Shown: positions 1-6,008, counted from the first letter of the stretch. The stretch: 6,626 nt of DNA from Clostridia bacterium (GCA_017622395.1 JAGARF010000085.1:1-6626), one strand, 5' to 3'. Notes: generated by a model from the letters alone, not told the origin. Numbers and translations are program-made.

Positions 1-1810
1 ATGGAGTAGGTACTTCTGTTTCTTGCTTTTTGAAGGTCGCTGCAGCTTTGTCCAAAGGCATATCTTTAAAATCATATACTGATTTTTGTCCATAAGCACC
101 TACAAGTCCTCTGAAGCCCTGCTCAGTAGAAAAAAGATTTTCTTCCGGCACAAAACCATCAAGAGCATTGTTTACATACACCATAAGTCCGTCGGCAAGC
201 GTATTAAAGTCTTCACCAAGTGCCGAAAAGGCTGCAATAGCAAGACCTGTAGATGCTCCGTTTCCCAATGAGCCGTCTTCCGTTTGCTGTCTCTTTATTA
301 TTTCTACTGTTTCATTAATTACAGTATTAACATCTTCATTATCCCTGTATGGAGCAAGGGCGAGAAGCATCGGAGTCGCACCGTCTGTTCCCCATGTTGT
401 GCTCTGCCATTCTGATTTACTTAAAACAATACTATTAACCAAAAATTCCTTTTGTTCTTCTGTCATATAGTCTTCGCCCTGCTGAAGAGCTATAAGTACA
501 TAAGGAAGGGTATATATATTTGTTAAACTTTCTGTTTTTTCATCAACAAGTGCAGTAAGCTTCGACAAAGCGTCTACTTTTTCCATATTTTCATTATAAA
601 GATTTTCAGGGTCATAGCCCATAGCACGAAGTGCAATTATATCTTTAGCCAAATTCCCTGGTTTTGTTGTATCTTCTACATCTTTAATAATCTTATCGAT
701 ACACTTTTGTTTTTCTTCCTCCGGTATTTTAAAACTTGTTTCCGGGAAACACTGTGTGTATGATACAAGGTCTGCAATTATCCATTGCATATTTACATCT
801 TCAGAAATGTCAAGCTCAAAAAATCTCTTTGCAATATTATTTAACACTTCAAGTTTCTTGTCTTCTTTGACTTCAATTACACAAACAGGTGCCATAATCG
901 GACATTGAGTGATAACATTTGCCGAATACAGTGTAAAATATTCCGTTTTTTCCTCATTCCATTCATCAAAAGGCATATATAAGATTTCTTCTGCAGGATA
1001 AGGGCCTTCTTTGTAGTCTTTTTCTGTGTAGGCTACTGATGAAGTGTTAGTTTCAAAATCTACTGACCCGTACACAGCAGGTTCTCCGCCTAAAGCAACA
1101 AGATTATAATCAGTAACAGTTGCAAGCACCATTCCCTCTGCAGAAATATAATATATTCCTTCTTCTTCAAATGACAAAGTCACATTTCCGTTTTCATCGG
1201 TTACCGCATTGTCTATTGTTCTGTAAGCTCCATTTTCCCACATCCCTATTTCAATGCCAGGGATAGCTTTATCTTCTGAATCCTCAGGGGTGAAAGCCAT
1301 ACCAAGATGCCCTTTAAGATTAAGGGTTACTTCCTCACCTTTTTTTACTGTTGTTTCTGTTTTATCAAAGAATGTATACCAATCTGCCCAATAAACAGAA
1401 TCCTTGTTGATTGAAGCAACAAGATAATCGCCTTCCTTTACCGTGTCTGTACTTACACCGGCAGTTATAGCTGTATTATTCACAAAAAACAAATTATTTT
1501 GTGAGTCTACACTCCATAGCTTTGATACAAATCCCGATGGTGCAAGGTAGCCATCTTCGCTGTTATAAGTCTTGTGAGCAGCAACAAGAGCCTCTTCATA
1601 GGTAAAAGTGCCGTCATTGTTAACATCGGTAACAGTAACAGGTCTGTTTGCCATTGGCAAGTCCTCATTATCAACGGCGAGAATCCCCTGATTACTTACC
1701 GTAAGATAAACAACTATGTCAGGTGTTGTTTCTGCAGAAACCGAAATACTAACTGTTGTGAGCATAAAAACAATGCTCAGTAAAATTGATAAGATTTGTT
1801 TTGCTTTCAT
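1..1810 (-). CDS. Secreted transcobalamin-like protein (DUF4430-like domain + Ig-like segment + alpha/alpha barrel), 3' end outside window
   Basis: The frame is open from ATG at 1810 to the window edge (603 residues, no stop), so the C-terminus is missing. Residues 1-26 form a signal peptide (MKAKQ, a hydrophobic core, then VSA before E27). Residues 31-137 look like a DUF4430 beta domain: YLTVSNQGIL near the start, LWSVDSQNNLFFVNN at 98-112, and KEGDYLVASI at 125-134. An EF-hand-like loop sits inside it at 62-73. Residues 150-315 resemble an Ig-like beta sandwich (TDENGNVTLSFEEEG at 204-218). From about 318 the sequence is helical and matches the prenyltransferase/transcobalamin barrel class, with TDGATPMLLALAPY (475-488), a QQTEDGSLG repeat motif and FSTEQGFRGLVGAYG. 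QETEVPTP at the edge looks like the start of a Pro/Thr linker to further domains. DUF4430 and an alpha barrel are the domains of animal intrinsic factor and transcobalamin, and a cobalamin riboswitch precedes the gene. I therefore infer an extracellular corrinoid-binding protein; binding itself is not shown. A squalene-cyclase enzyme role is unlikely. Confidence 0.85.
   Translation of the reverse strand, partial: MKAKQILSILLSIVFMLTTVSISVSAETTPDIVVYLTVSNQGILAVDNEDLPMANRPVTVTDVNNDGTFTYEEALVAAHKTYNSEDGYLAPSGFVSKLWSVDSQNNLFFVNNTAITAGVSTDTVKEGDYLVASINKDSVYWADWYTFFDKTETTVKKGEEVTLNLKGHLGMAFTPEDSEDKAIPGIEIGMWENGAYRTIDNAVTDENGNVTLSFEEEGIYYISAEGMVLATVTDYNLVALGGEPAVYGSVDFETNTSSVAYTEKDYKEGPYPAEEILYMPFDEWNEEKTEYFTLYSANVITQCPIMAPVCVIEVKEDKKLEVLNNIAKRFFELDISEDVNMQWIIADLVSYTQCFPETSFKIPEEEKQKCIDKIIKDVEDTTKPGNLAKDIIALRAMGYDPENLYNENMEKVDALSKLTALVDEKTESLTNIYTLPYVLIALQQGEDYMTEEQKEFLVNSIVLSKSEWQSTTWGTDGATPMLLALAPYRDNEDVNTVINETVEIIKRQQTEDGSLGNGASTGLAIAAFSALGEDFNTLADGLMVYVNNALDGFVPEENLFSTEQGFRGLVGAYGQKSVYDFKDMPLDKAAATFKKQETEVPTP
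1592..1627 (-). other. EF-hand-like calcium loop inside the DUF4430-like domain
   Basis: Residues 62-73 of the secreted protein read DVNNDGTFTYEE. This fits the 12-position EF-hand loop: D62, N64 and D66 at positions 1, 3 and 5, G67 at 6, hydrophobic F69 at 8 and E73 at 12. A helix-like segment (EALVAAHKTY) follows, as in a dockerin half-repeat. Calcium binding is inferred from this pattern only. Only one loop was seen, so this is not a full dockerin. Confidence 0.6.
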
Positions 1811-1819
1811 AATATCATA

Positions 1820-1825
1820 TCCTTT
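1820..1825 (-). promoter_or_regulatory. Ribosome binding site of the transcobalamin-like gene
   Basis: AAAGGA on the minus strand ends 9 bases before the ATG at 1810. This supports that start codon, as does the canonical signal peptide that begins directly at this Met. Confidence 0.75.
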
Positions 1826-1827
1826 CT

Positions 1828-1860
1828 TTTGCTGCAGAAAGCAAAAAAAGCTGCAGCAAA
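1828..1860 (-). repeat. Inverted repeat overlapping the distal terminator
   Basis: TTTGCTGCAG (1828-1837) and CTGCAGCAAA (1851-1860) form a perfect 10-bp inverted repeat around a 13-base loop that contains the U tract of the distal terminator. It shares the 3' arm of that terminator, so the two hairpins exclude each other. It would form only in read-through RNA, just upstream of the ribosome binding site. A function, for example stabilising or marking the read-through mRNA, is speculative. Confidence 0.4.
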
Positions 1861-1881
1861 TTTAATAAAATTCGCTACAGC
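1843..1881 (-). terminator. Distal intrinsic terminator of the cobalamin riboswitch leader
   Basis: On the minus strand a 14-bp stem (1868-1881 with 1850-1863) closes a 4-base UAUU loop and is followed at once by seven U (1849-1843). Two positions that mismatch on the plus strand (1854/1877 and 1858/1873) become G-U pairs only in minus-strand RNA, so the structure is specific to the strand of the riboswitch and its gene. It lies between the aptamer and the start codon, where a riboswitch expression platform belongs. I infer that B12-bound aptamer favours this hairpin and stops transcription. Confidence 0.85.
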
Positions 1882-1897
1882 TGATATTTCTGTAAGC
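1874..1897 (-). promoter_or_regulatory. Candidate antiterminator hairpin
   Basis: In minus-strand RNA GCUUACAG (1897-1890) can pair with CUGUAGC (1880-1874), giving 7 pairs with one bulged U and a 9-base loop. CUGUAGC is most of the 5' arm of the distal terminator, so this hairpin would prevent that terminator from forming. It is short, and how it would be coupled to the aptamer is not visible. Confidence 0.45.
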
Positions 1898-1917
1898 ATC
1901 ACAATTTGTCATACAAC

Positions 1918-1956
1918 AAAAAAGCCGTTTCTGTTTTAACAACTTTACAAAACGAC
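1918..1956 (-). terminator. Proximal intrinsic terminator-like hairpin directly after the aptamer
   Basis: Minus-strand GUCGUUUU (1956-1949) pairs with GAAACGGC (1931-1924) over 8 positions including two G-U pairs, with a 17-base loop, and is followed by six U (1923-1918). It is weaker than the distal terminator because of its larger loop and AU-rich inner stem. It begins only a few bases after the conserved 3' end of the aptamer, which suggests coupling to the closing helix. It could be a first termination point, or a remnant. Confidence 0.5.
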
Positions 1957-2150
1957 ATCAAAGCAGGTCTTCCGACTTATACTCTTCTGAAAATCAACGC
2001 TTTATTCCCTGTCTTCTCAGTTTCCCAATGACCGACTTTCATCACGGAAATAAAACTTGAGTACATACGGCGGCAGTACCGTTCGGGATTTACACCCGAT
2101 TCCCTTTTCACCTCATATACCCATACGGTATATGCGACACTCTGTGTGAC
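1955..2150 (-). promoter_or_regulatory. Cobalamin (B12) riboswitch aptamer
   Basis: Read on the minus strand, several conserved blocks of the cobalamin riboswitch occur in the right order. GGGAATCGGGTG and AAATCCCGAA (2104-2081) form the GGGAA...GGTG-AAATCC hairpin. They are followed by ACTGCCGCCG (about 2077-2068), the central block GGTCATTGGGAAACTGAGAAG (about 2034-2014), and the 3' block AAGTCGGAAGACCTGC (1978-1963), which is the most diagnostic part. Upstream, 2114-2121 and 2127-2134 form a perfect 8-bp hairpin with a 5-base loop. The element lies between a strong promoter and the transcobalamin-like gene, followed by terminators. The ligand class is established for this family. OFF regulation (transcription stops when B12 is plentiful) is inferred from the terminators. 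The end positions are approximate because the closing helix is poorly conserved. Confidence 0.93.
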
Positions 2151-2160
2151 TATTTAGTTT

Positions 2161-2189
2161 ATTATATATTTTTCACTTGGAAATGTCAA
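2161..2189 (-). promoter_or_regulatory. Perfect-consensus sigma-A promoter of the riboswitch transcript
   Basis: Minus-strand TTGACA (2189-2184) is followed after exactly 17 bases by TATAAT (2166-2161). Both boxes match the housekeeping consensus fully. Transcription should start near 2153-2155, just upstream of the aptamer, giving a leader of about 340 bases. Such a strong constitutive promoter fits a gene whose control is exerted by the riboswitch. Confidence 0.9.
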
Positions 2190-2251
2190 TATAATTTACT
2201 GCTAAACAAATACAGGGAATGTACAATTGTCAATGATGGGTGACACTTTTG

Positions 2252-2284
2252 AAGACAAGGACAACAGAACCGTCCCCTTGTCTT
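2252..2284. repeat. REP-like palindromic intergenic element
   Basis: AAGACAAGG (2252-2260) and CCTTGTCTT (2276-2284) form a perfect 9-bp inverted repeat around a 15-base loop. In an alternative fold, inner GGAC/GTCC pairs extend the stem. The enclosed AACAGAACCGTCCCC is a motif I recognise from palindromic intergenic repeats dispersed in many bacterial genomes, sometimes linked to REP-associated tyrosine transposases. It lies just past the stop of the PHP gene. No U tract follows on the minus strand, so it is not a classical terminator, though it could protect the 3' end of the operon mRNA. Family membership rests on memory of the motif. Confidence 0.55.
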
Positions 2285-2346
2285 GCGTTGTGAGGTTTTT
2301 CTTTGATTTAATGCCTTTTTGCTATGAACAAACTGAATCTTTTTTT

Positions 2347-3039
2347 CTATTCCATATAAATGAAGGGATTTTTTTCGCAAAATGTATTAAGCTTTCCTGC
2401 CCTGTATTTTTCTATAAAATCCTGTTCATTTATTATCGGAGTTTCAGACTGCATACCACCAAGCAGTGGATGTTCTTCTGCGCTATGATTGTCGGAGCCT
2501 GCAAACTCTGAAAGTTCATAATGCTTGGCATACATAGCAGCAAGTTCTGTACCCTGCCCTTCTCTGTTGGTGTTGTAAACTTCAACACCTTCAACGTGAT
2601 ATGGGAAAATCCTTATGCTTCTTTTTGATTTCAGTTGTCTGAAAGGATGTGCGTGAATTATAAGTCCGCCTGCTTCTTTCATAAGCGTCAGTTTATCCAA
2701 TATGTCAAGATTCATAAAATCTGCGTTTTTCAGGAAGAATTCTCTTCCTATTCCGTAAACGAGAAAATCTGCTCCATGATCCCCCATTTCAAAACCTGAA
2801 AATACTTTTAAGCCTATTCTTTCTCCTATTTCCTGACTTTTTTCTACATCATCAAAGAATGTATTTACTTTGCTTTCATATGTAACACCATCTAACCCCA
2901 CATTTTTAAAGCCGAAATGGTTTGTTATGAAAACACCATCATAGTCCATATCCTTATAAAATTTAAGCGAAGATTCTGCGTCTGAAATAGCGCATTTGCT
3001 GATAGGCAAAGTATGTAAATGGGTTTCGTACTTATACAT
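2347..3039 (-). CDS. PHP-domain metal-dependent phosphoesterase family protein
   Basis: This 230-residue protein is a single PHP domain. Metal-ligand motifs appear in family order: HLHT (H7, H9), ITNH (H41), GFEM (E84), HAHPFR (H129, H131) and GSDNH (D183, H185). PHP proteins use two or three metal ions to hydrolyse phosphoesters; characterised members act on histidinol phosphate, nucleotides or oligonucleotides. The substrate here cannot be told from sequence. The usual TDH motif reads TNH (N40), which also occurs in PHP proteins of Clostridia as I recall, and the metal ligand H41 is kept. AAAGGAG (3046-3052) lies 6 bases before the ATG and fixes the start. There is no signal peptide, so it is cytoplasmic. 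It is the last gene of the putative operon, 30 bases after the small SGNH hydrolase. Length is normal for a stand-alone PHP protein. Confidence 0.88.
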   Translation of the reverse strand: MYKYETHLHTLPISKCAISDAESSLKFYKDMDYDGVFITNHFGFKNVGLDGVTYESKVNTFFDDVEKSQEIGERIGLKVFSGFEMGDHGADFLVYGIGREFFLKNADFMNLDILDKLTLMKEAGGLIIHAHPFRQLKSKRSIRIFPYHVEGVEVYNTNREGQGTELAAMYAKHYELSEFAGSDNHSAEEHPLLGGMQSETPIINEQDFIEKYRAGKLNTFCEKNPFIYME

Positions 3040-3069
3040 ATGATTCTCCTTTCTTACAGTAATATTAAC

Positions 3070-3714
3070 TTATTTAATTTTAAGGAAGGCTTCTTCGAGT
3101 CTTTCTGCGATTAATTTGTGTCCTGCAGGGGTTGGATGAACTCCGTCAACAAGCCATACATCATTTCCGTATTTTTTGCCAAGTGTTTCAAATTCTTCTT
3201 TCAAAGGAACGAAGGACAAGTTGTATTTTTTTGCTATTCTTTTAACTATTTCTGCTCTGATAACAATATCTTTTTCAAACTTTTCCCAATGAACATCTGT
3301 TCCTTCTCCGCCCCATGGTGGAGTTGTTCCCTTTAAAACGAAGGGTTCTAAAAGAATGATTTTAATATCAGGAAGCGCTTCCTTTACTTCGTCTATAAGC
3401 ATAGAGTATATTTTTTCAAATTTTTCTGCATCAACGCCGTTCTTATTCATATATTCGTGCCATATATCATTAATACCAATAAGCAGACTCATATAATCAG
3501 GCTTTAAATTGATTATATCGCATTTAATTCTCTGATAAAGGTCAACTATTCTGTCCCCTGAAATTCCTTTGTTATAAATCAAAAATTCTCCCGGAAATTT
3601 ATATGTGAGACTTCCTGCCATCATAACTGCATAGCCCTTGCCAAAATCTGTGTCCCACACTCTGTCACGGCTTGCGTCTGTTATGGAATCTCCCTGAAAT
3701 AAGAATGTTTTCAT
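3070..3714 (-). CDS. SGNH/GDSL-family hydrolase (esterase), single domain
   Basis: This 214-residue protein is one SGNH hydrolase domain with all the blocks present. Block I is FQGDSIT with nucleophile S10, block II is NKGISGD with oxyanion residue G50, block III is LIGINDIW with N82, and block V is DGVHPTPAGH with D190 and H193 of the triad. Family members are esterases and lipases, often removing acetyl groups from sugars; FQGDSITD and the overall layout resemble acetylxylan or rhamnogalacturonan acetylesterase-like enzymes. There is no signal peptide (MKTFLFQGDS leads straight into the first strand), so it would act on imported or intracellular compounds. It starts 10 bases after the larger SGNH hydrolase, with its ribosome binding site on that gene's stop. 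The substrate is unknown. Confidence 0.92.
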   Translation of the reverse strand: MKTFLFQGDSITDASRDRVWDTDFGKGYAVMMAGSLTYKFPGEFLIYNKGISGDRIVDLYQRIKCDIINLKPDYMSLLIGINDIWHEYMNKNGVDAEKFEKIYSMLIDEVKEALPDIKIILLEPFVLKGTTPPWGGEGTDVHWEKFEKDIVIRAEIVKRIAKKYNLSFVPLKEEFETLGKKYGNDVWLVDGVHPTPAGHKLIAERLEEAFLKIK

Positions 3715-3720
3715 ATTGTT

Positions 3721-3726
3721 CTCCTT
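3721..3726 (-). promoter_or_regulatory. Ribosome binding site of the small SGNH hydrolase, overlapping the upstream stop codon
   Basis: Minus-strand AAGGAG overlaps the TAA (3725-3727) of the preceding SGNH gene and lies 6 bases before the ATG at 3714. This supports the chosen start and translational coupling of the two hydrolases. Confidence 0.8.
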
Positions 3727-4798
3727 ATCTGATTTTCTTTATATCAAGTGCTTCTTCAAGAACTGAAGCAATTTTTGTTGCCATTGCAAAGAGTCCTAAT
3801 GTGTTGGGGTGGCTGTCGTCTGCTACGCAGTTGTCATATCCGAAATCGTCATAAAAATGTCCTCCGTCTATGAAATACACATTTTCTCCTCTGCTTTTTG
3901 CGTTGTTATATGTATTTAAAATAATTTCTTTTCGTTCCATTGCTTCCTCATAAGGAATTTCGTGGAAGTGAGGTCTTGTTATCATAATAATTGGCAAGTC
4001 CTTGTTTGCCTCTCTTATGATTTTATAGAATTCTTCGTGAGTTGCTCTTAAATGGTCAGGTGTTGGTGCGTTATGGTCATAATCCATAACAAACGCACAC
4101 ATATCAAGATTTTTGATATACTCTGCAAATTCTTTTTCGCCCTTTGCATTTCCTGAAAAGCCAAGATTTACAAAGTCAATATCATACATTCTTGATATAA
4201 TTGCGGGATACGGCATTCCTGCTCTTGCACCGTGAGCACCGTGGACTATTGATGAACCATAAAACACAATCGGCTGACTGTATGTGTATTCATCTGCTTC
4301 TTTAAGATAAGCATCCTCATTTATACCGATATAAATATTTTCAAGTCCAGCCATATAGGGAGTATATAAAATATACTCTCTTTCTTTAGCATCTTTAATC
4401 TCTCTGCTGATGCTGAAGGTTCTGTTTTCGCCTATTTCTCCCGGGCGGTAGGTGTGTATAAGAGTTTGCTTTCCGTTTTCTCTTTCATAAAGATCAAAGC
4501 CTGCATTAGCCTGATTAAATACAGTTACACCTTCCCATTGAATTCTGAATTTAACCGCAATTTTGTTTGCGTTGGTTTTAAATACAAATCTTCCGCCGCT
4601 TGGGTGGTTATTCATTGCAGAAACTCCGCCGTTTATAGTTTTTGCAATATCCATAGGAAGTCTTAAATATGCATTCATTTCAGCATCATACATAACTCCG
4701 TAAACCTTTACAGGTTTTGTTTCAGGCGAGAAAAATTTAAGTCCTTCTGCAGAAAAACCGTCACCGAGCATATTTTTATCTAATTTTGTAATATCCAT
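3725..4798 (-). CDS. Two-domain SGNH/GDSL hydrolase with GxDLY-type N-terminal domain
   Basis: This protein has 357 residues. The N-terminal part (about 1-170) is a beta-rich domain with the signature GFDLY at 100-104, typical of the GxDLY domain that precedes SGNH esterases of the Lipase_GDSL_3 type. The C-terminal part (about 175-350) is the hydrolase. YGSSIVHG has nucleophile S183, with GSS in place of GDS as is usual in this subfamily. NLGFSGNAKGE carries the block II glycine, MDYDHNAP has N243, and DDSHP gives D327 and H330. It is probably an ester hydrolase on a carbohydrate or similar small molecule; no member of this exact group comes to mind with a proven substrate. There is no signal peptide, so it is cytoplasmic. 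Its ATG lies one base after the aminotransferase stop. Confidence 0.92.
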   Translation of the reverse strand: MDITKLDKNMLGDGFSAEGLKFFSPETKPVKVYGVMYDAEMNAYLRLPMDIAKTINGGVSAMNNHPSGGRFVFKTNANKIAVKFRIQWEGVTVFNQANAGFDLYERENGKQTLIHTYRPGEIGENRTFSISREIKDAKEREYILYTPYMAGLENIYIGINEDAYLKEADEYTYSQPIVFYGSSIVHGAHGARAGMPYPAIISRMYDIDFVNLGFSGNAKGEKEFAEYIKNLDMCAFVMDYDHNAPTPDHLRATHEEFYKIIREANKDLPIIMITRPHFHEIPYEEAMERKEIILNTYNNAKSRGENVYFIDGGHFYDDFGYDNCVADDSHPNTLGLFAMATKIASVLEEALDIKKIR

Positions 4799-4799
4799 T

Positions 4800-5993
4800 T
4801 TACTCCCCCATTATTTTCTTAAGAACATTTCCAAGAATTTTAATTCCTTCTTTAATTCTTTCGTCTGTCATTGTTGAGAAATTAAGTCTGAAAGCTGAGC
4901 ATTTTGCTTCCATATCAACCATAAATGTTGAACCAGGAACAAACACAACCTTTTCTTTCATACATTCTTTGGCAACCTCTTTTGTATCATAATCACCGTG
5001 CATATCACACCATATGAAAAGACCGCCTTTGGGTTCTGTGTAAGTAACCTGTTTTGGGAAATGTTCTTTCATTGCTTCAATCATAACAGAGCATCTGTGT
5101 GCATAAAGTTTTCTGTTCTCCTTGATATAATCGTCAAGATTATACTTTGTTAAAAATTCATAAACCATAAGCTGTGGCAAAATGCTTGTATGAACATCAG
5201 AAATCTGTTTACCAACTGCAATTTTTGCAATTAACTCTGTTGGTGCTACTATATAGCCAACACGAAGACCAGGTGCGATAACCTTTGAGAATGAGCCTGA
5301 ATATGCAACATTAAGACCTGTATCCATTGATTTAATTGTTGGCATTTTGTTGCCATCAAATGTAAGCTCACCGTATGGGTTATCTTCAATAACAAGAATA
5401 TTATTCTTTCTTGCAATTTCAAGAACTGCTTTTCTCTTTTCAAGAGACATTGTTTCTCCTGACGGATTCTGAAATGTTGGAATAACATAGAGAATCTTTA
5501 TATTTTCATTTTCTGCAATAACCTTTTCAAGTGCTTCAGGTGAAATACCGTCCTTTTCAACAGGTACACCTACAAGCTTTGCGTTGTATGAACGAAATGC
5601 GTTTGTTGCACCAATAAAGCTTGGTTCTTCAACGATAACTGTATCGCCTTCATTAACAAGTGCTTTAGTGATTAATTCTATTCCCTGCTGACCACCTGAT
5701 GTTATCATAATATCATTGCCATCAAAAGAAATATTTTCTTTTTCAATAAGCATTTCTTTGATTTTTTCTTTTAAAGGTACATACCCTTCTGTTACGCCGT
5801 ACTGAAGTGAAAGTACAGGGTTTTCTGTTAAAAGATTGTTTGCAATTTCTGCAAGTTCCTTGTTTGGGAAAAGTTCAGGTGCGGGGTTTCCGCCTGCTAA
5901 TGATATGTATGAAGGGTCACCTGCAACCTTAAATATTTCTCTTATTGCAGAGCCTTTCATTTTACTCATTCTATCTGATATTGTAAATTCCAT
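4800..5993 (-). CDS. PLP-dependent aminotransferase, class I/II (fold type I)
   Basis: This 397-residue protein has the full length and motifs of fold-type I aminotransferases. TSGGQQG (98-104) forms the phosphate cup. FQNPSG has N176, IEDNPYG has D204 (pairs with the pyridine nitrogen) and Y207. SGSFSK has the Schiff-base lysine K237, followed by PGLRVGY with R244, and FRLNF has R369 for the substrate carboxylate. Overall it resembles the 2-aminoadipate/LysN and MocR-like group: IREIFKV near the start, SLAGGNPAPELFP, and LQYGVTEGYVPLKEKI. It lacks the winged-helix DNA-binding domain of MocR regulators, so it is an enzyme. It probably transfers amino groups between an aliphatic or aromatic amino acid and 2-oxoglutarate; the specific substrate cannot be assigned. 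AAAGGAAG lies just before the ATG. It starts 15 bases after prmA, and its last codons contain the ribosome binding site of the next gene. Confidence 0.93.
   Translation of the reverse strand: MEFTISDRMSKMKGSAIREIFKVAGDPSYISLAGGNPAPELFPNKELAEIANNLLTENPVLSLQYGVTEGYVPLKEKIKEMLIEKENISFDGNDIMITSGGQQGIELITKALVNEGDTVIVEEPSFIGATNAFRSYNAKLVGVPVEKDGISPEALEKVIAENENIKILYVIPTFQNPSGETMSLEKRKAVLEIARKNNILVIEDNPYGELTFDGNKMPTIKSMDTGLNVAYSGSFSKVIAPGLRVGYIVAPTELIAKIAVGKQISDVHTSILPQLMVYEFLTKYNLDDYIKENRKLYAHRCSVMIEAMKEHFPKQVTYTEPKGGLFIWCDMHGDYDTKEVAKECMKEKVVFVPGSTFMVDMEAKCSAFRLNFSTMTDERIKEGIKILGNVLKKIMGE
4803..4809 (-). promoter_or_regulatory. Ribosome binding site of the two-domain SGNH gene, inside the aminotransferase 3' end
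   Basis: GGGGGAG on the minus strand lies in the final codons of the aminotransferase, directly before its TAA, and only 4 bases before the ATG at 4798. The arrangement GGGGGAG-TAAA-ATG implies termination-reinitiation coupling. Confidence 0.8.
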
Positions 5994-6008
5994 TTTTATC
6001 TTCCTTTC

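Noticed and set aside
86..470. Two overlapping plus-strand open frames
   Set aside because: They lie antisense to the continuous minus-strand barrel-coding frame, have low-complexity products rich in Ser/Ile/Lys, and show no recognisable motif.
1..860. Squalene-hopene cyclase or prenyltransferase enzyme
   Set aside because: Although QQTEDGSLG resembles a QW-type repeat, no DXDD catalytic motif was seen, the protein is secreted, and the B12 riboswitch and DUF4430-like domain favour a binding protein.
2228..2233. A second TTGACA on the minus strand
   Set aside because: At the proper 17-base distance the sequence is TTTGTT, not a -10 box; the promoter at 2161-2189 is far better.
2252..2284. 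Intrinsic terminator of the PHP operon
   Set aside because: The hairpin is not followed by a U tract on the minus strand, so it was listed as a repeat instead.
2186..2380. Minus-strand 64-residue frame across the intergenic region
   Set aside because: It overlaps the PHP 3' end in another frame, the promoter -35 box and the repeat; its composition is not protein-like.
2227..2511. Plus-strand open frame starting at 2227
   Set aside because: It crosses the palindromic repeat and then runs antisense into the 3' end of the PHP gene; it has no family resemblance and is best explained by chance.
5249..5488. Minus-strand frame inside the aminotransferase
   Set aside because: It is an alternative frame of the aminotransferase, whose catalytic motifs are intact in the main frame.
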